In this document: positions 30,101-45,100 of the stretch, one piece after another
Layout: every line of letters begins with the position of its first letter
How positions within the stretch are numbered: the stretch's first letter is position 1
NCBI RefSeq assembly: GCF_003945595.2
Contig: NW_024104376.1
Coordinates: 2,170,001-2,234,000, forward strand
From: Pipra filicauda
Lineage: Eukaryota > Chordata > Aves > Passeriformes > Pipridae
Length of the DNA: 64,000 bases
Reading direction: 5' to 3'
Made by a program: the position numbers and the translations under genes
The notes under the pieces: generated by a model
What the model was told of the DNA's origin: nothing
Databases searched by the model: none
The model's input: the letters and a program-made list of their open reading frames with translations, nothing else

Positions 30101-33100
30101 ACCAAAAACATCTGCAAGTTGTCTTGAGTTCAAAAGTTGTTCAGTCATGCCCATCCTTTTTAATATTCCCAGCACACACACTTAAACGAGTAATGACCAC
30201 AAGGGACTGATTTCAGTAATACTTGTTATTTAAGATTTAAGAATGTATACAAATCCATATCACAGTTTGAACTTGCCTCCTGTTGTCCCCAAAGAGGTGA
30301 AAAACAAATATTACCAATCGACTTACCTGCAAACACTAGATTTTCTGGACATGGTAGTACTGGGAGAGGATGGAGGAGTCTGGTAAGACCAGCTGTAATC
30401 AGAACCTTTCAAATCTAAAATTACCTGATGAAAGATAATCAATAGCATCAAGGATGTGGAAAAATTTTACCCCTATTAACAGAAAACATCTTCTTGTCAT
30501 TCGTCACCACTACAAACTTGCAGTGCCAATTGACTCAGTCTCAGTCCCCTTCCAGAATTACGCTGTGTATATAACACAGGAGAGTCAGCTTCATCCTTGG
30601 CTTTCCAGGAACTAACATACTTCAACACTAGGGCTGCTATTACAGAAGGAAAGTCACATTTGAATGGAAAAATCTTAAAAAGTAAACTGGAGATTTATTT
30701 CATGCATTCTGGAAGCTGTTTTGTTTGGGTTTTTTTTTTTTTTACTTTTTAAAAAACTATTACGGTCTTAGAGTTGAAGAACTGTTGCATTTTAAAAAAT
30801 TAGCTGAAGATCCAATACTCAACCACAGCAGAGCTTTACACTTCTGGGTCAATGATATGACAAGAAAATTAACAGAGCAAGGCTGGAGAAAAACATCCTA
30901 TTTGGATTTATTTAATGACACACATTTTTCTATGCATTTCAAGGACCACATGGAAAAATGCTCAAATGTTAGACTCCACCCAGCTATCCAATCCCAGCAA
31001 TCTTGCAACTACGTAAAGACAGGGATGTTCAAATGTAGGGTGAGGAGATGACACTCATACTCTCAGTAGAAATCTGGCATCTTCATATACTTCCAAGTGT
31101 ACCAAATACTTCAGGGGCACTAAGTTGGTACTTCAAGATAATTTTTTTTAAATTGCTTATGTTAAACATGACCTTGCTGCAGAGAAGCATCTACAAAACA
31201 TAACATTAAGCCACTAAACACCAGTACTCAATATCCTTCAAAACACAAAAGGAAAACTGGTGCAAGCTACAAACGAAAATGTTTTCTAGGCAACAAGAGC
31301 TGACCTGTTCACTTGAGGATGGCAATTTGTGTGGATCCATGGTAAGACTTTTCAGGTCATCTGATATGGTTTGTAAATGGGTTATTTCTCCTAGCATTGA
31401 TATTTCTTCTTCCTGAAAAGACAAAAGAGCATGGCTAATCACAGCCTTGGTTTTAAAAATCAGACCCATAATTCAACACACCACCTTTTTCTTTTTGCTG
31501 ATGACTGCGGGGACGCCCAGTGGAGCCACCTTTTCTTTGCCCATTAAGCAGTAACTTCTTATGAAAGAAGCTTGAAAATTAAATTAGAGTTCTGTAACTA
31601 CTTTTAAGATTGCTGTAAGTTCTGAGGCCCACAAAAATCTTTCTCTCATCAGCAAGATACATAAGTCTCAGCCTTCTTTTTGTGATGTGTTCAGAAAAAA
31701 GAGTGTCAGTTCTGCTGCATTTGACAAATTTTAACTCTTCTATGTATAGGCACTAATGTGCCCTAAAGATTTTAACCCTGAATGTACACAGGGGTTAAAC
31801 TTGTACTCTTTGCTAGTTTTTGAAACTTAGAGATAAAGGCACTATACAGGTACAGAGCACCAATATATCTATGATTCCTTCTGGCTCAAATTACATCAAC
31901 AACTAACTCAGATGATTCCTGCACTGTAAACTATCCTACCATTTCCTCCAGGTCCTCCAAAGTCTGGAATTCACCTCCTCCTGCTCAGCCATCACCTTCC
32001 TACTTCTCTAACTACAGTTTTCTGTTGAGAGTGGTGCTCTTTGTAAACAAGCACTGGGAACATATTCCCAGTACACCGGTGACCCTTCAGAAATGCATCA
32101 TGCTTGCACAAAGCCACAAATGATTCCTTGTCGGGCTTCAGACAACCTGAGATGATGAAAATATACTGAAACCTTTTCAGGTTTGAACTGAAAACCTGTC
32201 ATGTAGCAGGAAAAGAGCTATCAAAAAACTGCACGGAAGCAGCCTGCAATCTGTCAGATAATGTCATTATATAAACAGGGGAGGTCTTGAAACATTTATC
32301 AGTCCTAGCACTGGAGTAGGAGTGAGGAAGATTTATATTAAAATGTGATGTTAAGAAGAAAAGCAGTGGAAAAAACTGCATTTGCAATGTCTTAGGTTGA
32401 AATTCATAGGGAACACAAACTGACTTTAGTCTTTGTGCCCACTGTTTACCCATCAGTCATCTTGAAAGTATTCAGTGTCTTCTATCACTGAATTACTACA
32501 AGCGCCCACAAGAAAGGCTCCAATTCTCACCACTTGCTTGACAGAGATGAAGCTTAATTTTGGCTCTAGAAATTAATTCCCAAGACATAACAAGATACTC
32601 TTTTGAGAGGTTTTTGGCCACTTATCTAATCTGTGAATTGTACTGACTCAAAACGACGAGCTCTTACTATCACAGGGCGCAGCATGGAGATGAAAGCACA
32701 GAATCGGCCGCGCTCCTCGATCAGAGCCTTTCTGACAGCTTGCTTCTCAGTTTCTTCAAGCAGCAGGTACTTATCATTGACATCTTGTAAAGCACTATCC
32801 AACTGGGGCTGAATGTCACCCCGTCCTGTATGCAGGAAACAATCAAGAGTACATTTTGTCAAAACTGTGGATCTCCATAAACGACCTTATTTTCAGCCAG
32901 CACTGTTGCCAGATTGTGCTTTTGCAATTAATGTCTCAACCAGCATTTTATCTTAATTCAAGTTAGTAAGGGTTTTTTTCCCCCCAATTAAGTCAAGCAT
33001 TTCAAAGCATTTATTTTTTCCCCTTTTGCACAGAATAGAAATACAGCTCAATTCAAAAGGTTTCAACAAGCCAAAGACAGCATTTGAAAGGACTTTCTCA

Positions 33101-36100
33101 AAGCATTACTGTACTAACTGTTCATATCACCCTTGCTGAAAACCAACACCTTACTAACAGGGAGAGTAGTAATCACTAATCCCAGGTAAACACCTCTTCC
33201 TATTTTTGTGCTTAACAAGGTCCTAATGACAACCTTGTGGAGCCACTAAATGAATGAATCAATCTCCTATATAAGATACTATTATGACATGTTACTGATC
33301 ATTGGACCACTTGACTCAAGTACTCTGCACAAGCAACTGCTGCAAGTTTTCTTCATTCCAGGGTTCAAACAAAACCAAACCTATCAACATAGGTTATTAA
33401 GTATGTATTAATGTCCAATATCTGGCAATGGAAATAATAAAATTCCAACGTTTTGCAAACAAAAAGCTTCACTGTGTTAATTACAGTCAACTCATAATAA
33501 CAAAACTTTTCTGTGTCAACTGCTTACTCTGCATCATGTCAAAAAATATTCCTCTAGGAATGAAGAGCTGCTGCCTAGACATACTATTACTGAACCAATA
33601 ACATTTCAGTTGCAAGATATTTTCATGCAGCTTACACTCCTAAATATTTTGAAGAACTTTAGTTGTATAAATTTGTTGCAAATCTCCCAGGATCCAGGTA
33701 CATATCCATACCACTGTTGCTAAATACCAGGGAGATAACATTGAAAAAATGGTGAGTGAGTTACAAGCAGTTACCCAAAATCAATTTTTACGGACAATAA
33801 CCCTTCTGCACGGAGAATTTAAAGCTACGAGCAAGAGGAAGAAGAAAGTCTCTTGACTTGTGCAGTACACAATTGCAGATGACTTAATGTCAAGGTTACA
33901 AAAGAAAACCTTTGCCTTATTATCATATGTATTTCCTTAATACTCCTTTTCAAGGCAAAGCCATCAGCACCCCTGCACTGATGCACAGCCAGAGCTGCAG
34001 GAAAAGAGCGCAGCAATGGAAGCAAAGGGAATCACGCTGGTTTAGCAGCATTACAGGCTGGATATATCCAAATCTCCTCTGTACAGAGTTAGACATAGTC
34101 CAGATAAAACTGCACAGACCCCACATGCAGAGCTGTGCGATGGATCCTGGAAGAATCACATGCAGTGCAACATGGACATGGCCACTGCCAAGGCCAGCTG
34201 GGTACTAGACTGCCAACAGAACACCCACTGCCTGATCCTGCAGATCAGGCTGGCTGCTGTAATATGGTCATGAAACTGTTTTGGAAGTCAATAAGAATAA
34301 CAGACTCTGAAGGTGCAGTCACCTGCTTTCTCTCTCAAAATTAGCATCTCCCAGAAACAAGTTATAAGAGAGCTTTGGGTAACATCTTGAAGGTCCTGTG
34401 CCTTCTTGTATGTCACTCTCAGGAGACATACTGGGCCTTCCTGCTTGAAGACCATTCTGTATGCTTCAAGTCCCTCCCCATACTCTCCTTTACCATCAGA
34501 TGCAGCAGTTAAACATTTTATACTTCTCTGGAGTTGTTATTTCAAATTCCTTATGGAACAGAGACTTGCATCATTGCTCAGACCCCTTTTCAGTGTTGCC
34601 TGGAAATTACAGCAGGTGAAACAATCTCCCGTTGTTCAAACCTAGATTCTGACTCACTACCATGGATGTACCAAATGCAAAATATATTAGTTGTATACTA
34701 AATCACACACTCATTAGTTCAGCTCAGGAGAATTGCTGTAAATGTTAAGCTGCTCCATCATATGATCATGCACGTAACACAGTAAAAATCCTTGTTAAAT
34801 GCATTCACTTGTGCACTGAGAACACACACGCTTAGAAAGCAACTGGACTCCATTGATAAAGTGGGTTCAATTACGGTGAATTTTGGTAATTCATGTGGAC
34901 CTCACAGAGCACCATGTCTTCAACCAGAGCAACAAGAGCACCCAAAACCTGAGGCAAAAATAAACTCAATTTGCACCTGTGTAACTCACTAAATTCAATA
35001 AAGTTATCAGGATAACATTCAAGACGGTATTTTAACCCCTCAGCAAGGGCACATGTAAAACTGCACCCCTCTCCAACATCCTCTGTACCTCTACAAAATT
35101 TCCTTTATTTCTTTCAGTGAGTCAGTACATTACCAGATGCGCCACCTCCTCACTGCTACTTCCGCAGACCCGCTTTAATGCTCTGAGGCACTTGGGTAGT
35201 CAGTGAAAACACAGAAGCTGCCTGGGGTATAATTCAGAGCAGGAAACAAGCTTAGGAGAATCATTTAGATGAGGCTCCGAAGTCAGATGTTTACATGGCA
35301 TGAACACAGCTCTCTCCCGATGACTCCTTGCAACTCATCTTTTAGGAGCAGAAAAGCTTTATCAACATCCTTTGAAAGCTCCACAAAGCAGACATCAATC
35401 TAACAAGTCTTTTGAAAGCAAGCATAGCTCTTCACATTCTCTGAATTGCCAGCTGCCTCCCATGTCACTCAGAGAGCTCATAAATTTGAGTGATGAGATC
35501 TCTGCCCAGTTAAACCAGTTTCCTTAGCTAAGCAGAGCAGAGCCAATCCCCTTGACAGCACTCCTATACCCATAGGACACAGAAGGTATGAGGACCAACT
35601 GCTCATCACCTCTGCTCCTCCCCCACCTTTGGGTCTCCACTGCTTTGAATCTGCTACTTATCTCAGAAGGGAATACTGACCACAGGAGAGCAATGAAGTT
35701 CTTTTCCCCTTTGAATTATGAGAGGAAGGGCACTTGTCCATGGCATCTCCAACAACTGATTGCAATATTTTTACTATGGACATGAGGCACATTTTCATAA
35801 GGAACATCAGCAAGTGATTATTTTTTCCAGCCCACATTGTCTGGCCTTTAGGTTATGCATTCGGAAACATTTCCAAACCAACACAACCACAGTAACGACA
35901 TCAGATAGTTCCAGAACTCATCATGGAGCAGCTGTAAAAGTACACCTGGAAGGACATTCCTGCCCCAGCTGCAGGTAGGTTTGAGTGACCTACCACATCA
36001 ATCTGCAACAGTAATGGCCAAAAACATCAAATGTAGTCACAGGTCTCTGGTCTGCAACCAGCCAGACATGAACAGGGTGTAGGGATGGTTCTGCAGAGCA

Positions 36101-39100
36101 TGTCCAGCTGCACTCAGAAGAACAAGTCAACAACCTGAAAACCGAGGAGGAATTCAAATCCAGCCTTTCTCAAAATGGAGCTCTGGCAATGCAGAGAGGA
36201 GCAGAAATGCAAGACCAGAAGTTGTGGACTGAATTCTCCAATAGCCTGGGGACTTGCGGCTGGACCACAGGCAAGCAACAGCTAATCCAGTGCAGGGAGC
36301 TGAACTGCTTCTCATTAAAAGTAACATAAATCTGCTGCTACTTCAAGGACAGTTTTAATATGTTACCTTCAGAGCAGGTGCTCCACATCATTACCATGAC
36401 ATGCAAGAGCTTTAAAGGACCAACATGCACTAAAGGTTCCATTTTACAGTGCTTTGTGTGAATCCTGGCTGAAAGCCTCATGCAATTTCTGAAATAACCA
36501 CCATTTAAAAAGAACTTCAGTAAAGGGAAAGTATTAGGGAGAAAGAAAAAGGCAAATCTCATTTTCAACCCAATTTCATGTCTATTTTATAAGATAACTT
36601 AAACTAGCAAAGCTCTCAGCAACACCAAAGCAGAACAATCATCTTTAAATGCTCTCAGTGCAAGTCAGACTGCTAAAGTTAATGCTGTTATTGACAAAGT
36701 AATGCAGCAAATATTGGTGAAACTATTATTTTCCATGTTCTCACTCAAAGACTGCTCCCTTGCACTTTTTTGAGTGTCTGCATAGAACTTGAATATTCAA
36801 TATTGGACACTTTACAGAGTGGCAGAATTTACACTGTATAAGATAATGCTGAGTACACCTCTACTTGTACAAATCAAAGCAGGCTCCAAGTCATTCATTC
36901 CCAAAACACCTTCTTTACAAGAGTACACCTGCTCCAGCTGCCAGGACAAACAACCCCTCTAAGTTTGCACAGTAAAGATAACAAATCAACTAATACGGAT
37001 CTGGGTCGAGAATGGAAGAATTCTGCCACCATTTATAGCAAGGTGGAAAATCATATAGTTGGGATTAATTTCAGACTCCTTCAGAAACCAAATCCAAATC
37101 TTTCTGTTGGCTACTGGAGATCTGAATCAGCTGCTAATGTTCAAAAGCGCAAAGGCTTCCTTTAACAGAAAAATTCCAAGTTACTAAATGAAGCTTCAAG
37201 ATTGAATTACAAACCAGGAAAACCACAATGTGTAATTCCAAAAAAGGGGACAAGCAGCAGCTCCAGGAGCCCAGATGAGGCAACTTGATTGAGAAGCCAT
37301 CTAATCAATCCAAGCAATCCAGAGGCCAATCTAATCAATCCAGGCTTCTTCAAAGGGAACAGCTACATCACTACACTTGCAAGTGCAGGTATGATTACTT
37401 CTCTCAAGTTCAGAATCACGGCACTTCATTCACAAGGAGATCTCAAGGCAGCTACTTTAAATTTGCAATACAACTGAAAGAGAACCCCAATTCAAACATA
37501 CTCGAGGTGTGATCAGGCAACAGGAGAGGAGACAATCGTGATGTTGAATTCCAACCCATTCCCCAGCATGAAGTAAATATAGTGATTTCTTATCCATCAG
37601 GTAAGAAAGATGCATGCGATTTTCAGAAAAAAAGGGGAATTTGGATCACAGATTACAAAGACCAACACTAAGGACTTGAAGCTCTAGACTTTAAAAGTCA
37701 TATTAACAATAAGATACTCAATTATTTAAACATCACCTTGATGACATGTCTATTCCATTTAACTTCTCTCCCAACTGTGACATGATTTATCTGTCCACGT
37801 TAATCCCTTTCTAAAATAAACCAGAGGTTTATCCACAATACTGATTTTCTTCTTTTACCAGTGTTCCAATTAGATGCCAAAAGAAAATAAATCAAAAGAT
37901 GCTTTGTTCATTAAGATTAGGCAAATTTTAGTTTCATTAGAAATTAAAGTCTAGGCAGTTAGTGGAGACCAGACACCATAAAGAGGCCACAGCAAGGGCT
38001 ACAATGAACCAGCCACCAGGGTCACAGCATGGCACAGACTTACCCAGAGCCTCAGCTGTCAGGCAGGTGCGCATGGTGAGAAATTGCAGGACACAAAATT
38101 GACACAGAAAGGAAAATAAAAAAAGTCAAACTGGTATTACAGCATTCCTAGAATTTAGACATTATCATCAGCGCCAAGAAAAAAGAGTGAGCAGTTTGGA
38201 CTAGGCTATTTTGACTTCTTCCATTGCTGATAAAGACAAGTGCATTAGCTTTGCTTCCTGGTGAGCTGTTGTAAGTTAAACTTCTGGTTATTTACCATAT
38301 ACAGTTTTACTTTAAGAGATTTAAACCAGTTTAGACTCCTCGGTGAGAACACATTAACCTGTGCTTCAGAGAAAGTGCACAACACAGATAAACGTCAGAC
38401 TCTGGTCAGGCTGATGAAGTGGCAAAAAGCTCATCACCCTCACAGGGAAGAGGGAATTCAAACTTGCAGAACTCTGGGCAGGTGCTGTGTGAGTAACCAC
38501 AGTGCTTTTTGATGTTCTCTACTGCAATTACATTAACAGATTGTTAATTAAATTAAAAGCTAATTGCTGATGCAATGTGGATGAACATCAAAAAGATTAA
38601 CTATGATATGTGTATTTTAATTAAAAAACTTTTTATTATATGAAGTTTTGCAATAAACCTGGTTTGCTGTCAAAAAGAGGGGAACTATCAAGAGGCATTC
38701 AAAACTCGAATGAAAGTAAATCAAAGAAATGTCTTCAGTCACTGATTTAGCAATGTGTCTTCACTGCATTTTTGTGAAGTAGAGCTTACATTATAAGCTT
38801 GTAGGGAAAAAAACCCCAACAACAAAACACCAAAAAGCCCTGCAGGCACCACGGCCTCATTCACACAGGACATTTTCCCTGCAATAGATAAGGATAATTT
38901 GCTCATTAGCTTCCCTCCTTCTGAGCTGCATCAGTGTGAGTCTTGGCTCTCACTTCCCTCATCATGCCACACTTGATCAATTTAGAGGAATGAGGTTATC
39001 TCCTGCAGAGGAAGGGTCTGGCCAGGGGTTCCCCCTTCCCAGTCTGTCACTCCAGATGGGGTAAGTGCCACGTACAAAAAGAGTGCAAAGTACTTGAATG

Positions 39101-42100
39101 AGAAGGTCAGCATTTGCTTTAAGAACTGAGACATCCTTCAGTTATAATTGTGTTGAAGAGCTTTCTGTTTTTCAGTTAAGAGTCACAGGGTTTGCACAAC
39201 CATCCTTGACAGGAGTATAGAAATATTACAAAGACCAGAGTGTAACCCCAAAACAGCTGTGAAGGCCCTAAAACACAAACAGGTCATCTTTGCTAATGAG
39301 GAGAAGGAAGAAAAAGCCCTTTTAGCAGTATTACAGTAAATTAATAATCATGTTCTACTCTCTCAATTTCATTAGAATCACAAAACACTTTCCAAGACTG
39401 CTGCATACTCAAAAGGAGAGGCTGTCAGTTTGGATACCCAATGTTGATGGGACACAAGAAGAAATGTACTGAATGTTAAGGCAATTCTGCAGAAACTTCT
39501 ACAAATGGCATAGAGATAAAACTCAGTTTATATATTAACATGTGTTATATTATTGCGAGTGTTACATATAACTCCTCTCGTATCCTTGGATTGAAACATT
39601 TTCCTCAAAGCTCACACACAGCGTCACATGAAGAACCTGAAAATGAAACCTACCAGTCATGTTATATGCAGAAGGGAAACCTGTCCAGTTAATCATTAAT
39701 AGCCAAGCTGAAATACAGAAGATAAAGCCAACATGCACTCCAGATTTTACATATACATTCAGATAAATTTTAATTTAGTCACTTTTTTAGTTAAACTAAG
39801 AATCATGCATTTTGTTAACCTTCCCAAATGGTTACATGCAGAGCCACAGCTGCTATCTCTCTTCTGAATTCAATATAGCATCAACAGCTTCTAGTAGCTA
39901 TGGAATGAGGCCCTGACTCAGCAGAAACCTAAACATGGAATTTATTTTAAATGTATGCATAATTATTCTGCTGACTCAGGTTAGCTGGGCTGACTTCTGA
40001 TGGCCAGTGTTTGTCTGAAAACAAAGAGCAATTTAGAAGATGTATGCAGTTCCATGCACTACACAGTTTTATCTGTTCAGACAAGAGCTAAGTTTCAACA
40101 CTGAGATGTTGAGGCAAGAAGCCCTACAGGCCTGTTCCCTGTGGGAACAAAGGCCCTAAGGAAAAGGAGGTACCTTGAAGATCACCATGACATCCTCAGG
40201 GACTGCATGGGTTGGTACACCAGAATCCTATTTAGACTATACAGATTTAGCTTCATATGGACCTTTTTTTTAATAGTCAAAGACAACAAACAGAATGTAA
40301 ATTATCTCTATGAGGTCTTTTGAAATGCAAGACCTTAATTTACACACAGACATGTCACTTTACTAGATATACTCTAGCAAACTCCTCAAAAGGACCCCGA
40401 ACATCCTTTTGTTTTGTTTGGAAAGCTTGGTGTTTTCTCCATCGCTTCAAGCTTTGGAAACACCTTTACTGCAATTAACACGCTTACTCAGAAAACATAA
40501 TGTCTAATAAATGATCTTAAGTGCCCAGCCTGAACTTTCAACTTGGCCGCATGGAACCAGACCATGCGCAAGCCAGGGCACAGGCAGACCCCCCATGTAT
40601 TCGGCCCCTCGGTGGGGTGTCCAACCTGCAGTGCTCCTGCCACGACAAGCCACACAGCCCAGGGCTCTCTCTCCTAAATGTCCTTGGGATGCAGACAAGG
40701 AGCTGCTGTGCATGCTGCAGCCATCACCTACGAGAGAGAGCCTCCGCAGCTCAATGCGGAAGGGTGAGAGAACACCCCTGCCGTGATGCGAATGAGGAAA
40801 GTAGAGGGTTATATTTGAGTTCCTACTACATCTAAAGCTGCCCAAAGCAAAGGAAAACCACTTTCTCATCCAGTCACAGCAGAATAAGCTTGAAGGACCT
40901 TTTTTAGTAGCATGCACAGTATTGAAGCAAATCCCGAATTCAGCAAACATCTCACTTGCCCACAGATGATCGTAACGTTAATTCAAAGATATTCTTACAA
41001 GTGCTAGGAAGGGAAGGAATTGGTTGTTTTAGAGTTCCCATAGGTGAGTCAGTAATTTTACAGAAAAATCAAAGGGACAGGTCCTGCTTGAGGAAGAACA
41101 GAACAAAAGAAGTAAATCCGAGCAACAGGGAAACGAGAGTTGAAGACACAATAAGACATTCATGCACTCAGCCACATGCCTGTCAGGAGAGTTTCACCCA
41201 TAGTTCCCTGTCCACATTTCAAACCTCATTTATGACCTAAAGCAGAATCACTTCTGCACTCGTGTCATGAATAAATAAACCCCTTCTTGATTATTTTTAT
41301 CCCTCAATAATAGCAAAAGCAACATACTTCATCACATAGGACATTGAACAGATCTGTCAAGATGGATACATACAAAAAACATTTTCATGACGACATCTGA
41401 CACTGCATTCAGACCAACACTTTATTTCCTCAAGGTAGGGATCAAAACAACAAAGAGGGGGAAAAAATCTGCCATGTTTTTTTTTTTCTTCTGTATTTAA
41501 GCGCTGTAGATAACTTGCAAGAAGGCAGGGAGAACTTCCTTGGACCTCCTGCCCACTTGTGCTGGGAACCCACAGGGCCAACAGCTTTGGGCATTCATAC
41601 TCTCATCCATACGAGCCTCAAGGCCTCCCTGCATCTCTCCTACTCAGGGGCCATGAGAACAACGCTCAGCTCCTCAAAAATATTGCAGCTCCTACTTTTC
41701 CCTGTACTGGCTACCTGTGAGTCTTCAGCTCTTCCACCTTCCCCATACACGTCCCTCTGTGACCAGCTTTAATCCCACCTGACTCCTATTGGGTTTGTGC
41801 TCTGGACCTAAACACCAGGTGTGGGAGAGCAATTCCACGGGGGACAGCACAGAAATACAGCACCTTCAGTACAGCTCCAAAAGTATGTCAAAACAGCAAA
41901 ATTAAGCAAGGGAATGACATTTAAAAAGAACTATGAAAGAAACAAAGAAAACTTCAATCATACCATGGCTGCTGCAATAATGATGGCAAAACGAGGCCTG
42001 TTCCACTCCCCACTCAAAGATGCTTAATCCTGAAGGAGGACAAGACACCAGTTTGCTAACCCTCGTCACAAGACTTGGCTCACATTTGGGGAGGAAAATA

Positions 42101-45100
42101 TGAACCCAGAAATCCAAGGACTATGTCTGCTTGCTTTAACCACCGCTGACAGATGCAGGTGGCATCTGCAGTATGAGAACAGTGGGTTGGGTTTTTTTCC
42201 AGCAGCTTTTAAGTTCTTCTCTCTCTGCTTCACACTTTACAGAAAATTATGTCTCCTTCTTCAATATTGCAGATGGATTTATTCAATACCCAGAAGCAGG
42301 ATAAAGGGGAGCTGGAGCCAGACAGCTGTCATTCCATAGAAACAGGGTCAAAAAATGGCTCCTTCTTCACAGATCCCAGACAACCAACCAAACCATTCTA
42401 TGCTTCAGTATTTTTCTCAGTGCTCACCTACCATGCATTGATGGGTTGTTTGTAACACAGGTGGACAAGAAGATATGAGACTAGAAAAGGAGGGGGAGAC
42501 AGGAAGAAAAACTGAGGAAATATTACACACTCTCTACAGATGTTGGTCTGAAGTCCGACAATTCATCACAGAAAATGAGAAACATGTTTACACATCATCC
42601 AAAATCAAAATCTTAAAAAGTCATGTTCCTCTAACGATCATCATTCTGATTTTAAATACTAAACTTCTGACAGACAGACACACAAAGCCTAATGAGCTAA
42701 GCTCCCTCTTGCTGGCTTCCACCTCTCCTTTCCTCATCCCTCATCTAACATCAGCTAAAATTCAAGAGCAGTTTTCTAGTCATGTGGCTTTCTACCACTG
42801 TAATTAACTGACTCACCTATTAGGAAGGACAGTCAGAGACAGCTCATCTGTTCTGGGTAACACTTATACAATTTCAAAATTTCAAGAAACTCCCCACCCT
42901 AGTATTTATTTTGCTCATCCGTGGGTTCACTGATTTTAGGCAGGATGGGAAGGACAAGTTGCAACCTGCAGGCTGAGAGCTGCTCAAAGCACACTTCCAA
43001 CCCTGCTGCTTCCGACCCACTGTGGAAAAGGGAACCAGGAAGTCTGCTTCTGTACAAGCTCCCTATCATTGCTCCAAAGCCTGGTGGGGTTTGCGCTTGG
43101 TCAAGTAGAAGCCTTAGTGATGGCAGTGCTGTAGCTACCAGTGATGCTTGTTTCCATTAAAATGACGATGAAACTCCTGGGACAAGATGGAGGTGGGAGA
43201 GCAACAGGAGCACAAGATTCAGGTACTAAAAAAGACATACTGCCTTTGGGGAGAACTCCCTTTCTTTTCTCACTCATGTTTAGTTTTCTATGGCTGCCAA
43301 GTGCCCTCCCCTTGATAACAACCCGTGCCACCTTCTCACATTTTGAGGAATAACATAAGGTTTAGGACACCACAGACTGTCAAAATAAAAAGAAAAAAGA
43401 AGAAAGGTGGTAGAAAGGGAGAACATTGAGAAATGTTAATAGTTACAGAACATTTACATAATGGCTTTTTTTATATTATTCCAAAAGATTCTAGAAAATT
43501 TTACAGGTATCTGTACAAGCCATGTTAGAGTGTCAATGTTCCTAAGAAGAATAAGTTAGCAGTAAGGGTTCTATTTTAAAACACGATTGACTTTGTACAA
43601 ACAGTTTCAAGGCTATTGCATAAGAACATTAGATGGCAGCTTCAGAGTATGATTTAAATGACACATAGTAATTCTATCCTGGTGTTCAAGTACATATCAG
43701 GAATACACTAGAGGGGACCGAATTATTATAACAGAAAGTCCTACTGCTGTTCAGTCTTTGTCAATGAGCACAGCCCAGAAGTTTTTTTAACAGTATAGTA
43801 TGGAGCAAGTTACCTTTCTTTGCTTTCTTCTGTAGCTTCAGTGTGTCAGATGATTTCTTTTTTATCTCTTGGCGGGCTTTTTTGTATTCTAAAAAACACA
43901 CACAGTCTCTATTATCAACATACTCAGTGTCAAAATGAATGTTTTTCACAGAAAAGGCTATGCTTGAAGACATTAGACTACCAACTTTTAGAGGGCAGCT
44001 ACTATTAATCAAAGCAGCTTAGAACTCACATTTTGTAGTGCCTATACATTTGGCTTAATATAACATTTTAGGGTGCGAGCACATTCACATACCAAAATCT
44101 TTTCCAAATAAACAAAGCCTTTACAGAAATAACAACTGAGAACACAGTACAAAATTAGAGTGCTTTTCACTTCAGATTCATCCACTCTCAGGAATGGAAA
44201 ACAGAGATGACAGGTTTCTCGAAACATCTGTGTTCAAAAACAAGCATCCAGAAATGGCAAGGCAGAGAATATCCTGTGATCCCTCTCCAGCATGAGAGTC
44301 AGGCGGAGGGAGAGAGTGCTAAAACTTTGCCCAAGGAAGGGTCACATTGCTAGCTCTTTCTGATGAAGTGGAACACACTGCAGTTGTCCTCATTTTTAGA
44401 TGAGCTGCAAATCCTGGGAGAATTAAAATCCCAGAACAAAATATTCAACCTCTAGTGCAGGGACACTAAAGGTACCAGATATGAAAGCTGATATTTAAAA
44501 AAAAAATAAAAAAAAATAAAAGGCATGTATGCATGTATATACATATACACATACACTTTAACAAAGGAGTCAATGTTACTACTCTTCTAATAGATGGAAA
44601 AACAGAAGCAGGCTGGTGGCAGGCACAAGAACTGTACCGAGGCCAACTGCACCCCCAACACCCAAGTCTGCCCACTAAACCCTAAATCTCACTGCCACTT
44701 TGGCCAGGGTCACCCCTACCTGCAGGAACCCAGGTGATTCCTCCCTACCTTGCTTAACACTCTCTGCAGCACAAGGCAGAGATTTTATCAAGGGCTGCTG
44801 ATTCAACTGCTTCTATGTGATCACAGTAACAGTGGAGCAAGAAGCAAATCCTCTTTTGGAGGCCAAGCCCACTCCTTCCCATCAGTTCTCACCCTCTACA
44901 AAATAAGTTATGGTGCTCTTGCTTCTTTCAGCCATAGCAAAAGTCTTCAATTTTCAAGTGGTGAACTGGAACCTGCTTTCAGCACCTGTGCTAGAGGGCC
45001 ACCATCCCCAATTAAAGTTTTGCAAAGCCAAAGACATCTACCTATGCACTTGCTTTGCAAGACTGCTGCCTCCTGTTCATTCCCCCAGGAAAGCCTCTGG

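Larger units (their letters stand above)
28329..30326 (-). other. MTSS1: MTSS1 intron between window exons 6 and 7
   Basis: 2.0 kb intron. It holds the pyrimidine tract at its 3' end, a TA dinucleotide run at 28480-28498 and a TA-rich imperfect hairpin at 29487-29549. Confidence 0.7.
32826..43813 (-). other. MTSS1: MTSS1 intron between window exons 3 and 4 (10.99 kb)
   Basis: Long intron in the I-BAR region. It carries the 12-nt microexon candidate (38044-38055) and, 450 nt upstream of it in the transcript, the inverted repeat 38505-38595. A 15-bp local duplication (TCTAATCAATCCA) sits at about 37297-37342. No CR1 copy is recognised over the whole 11 kb. Confidence 0.7.

Noticed and set aside
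40504..40950. 148-codon minus-strand open frame in an MTSS1 intron
   Set aside because: No recognised homology and no fitting splice structure; mildly GC-rich intron sequence.
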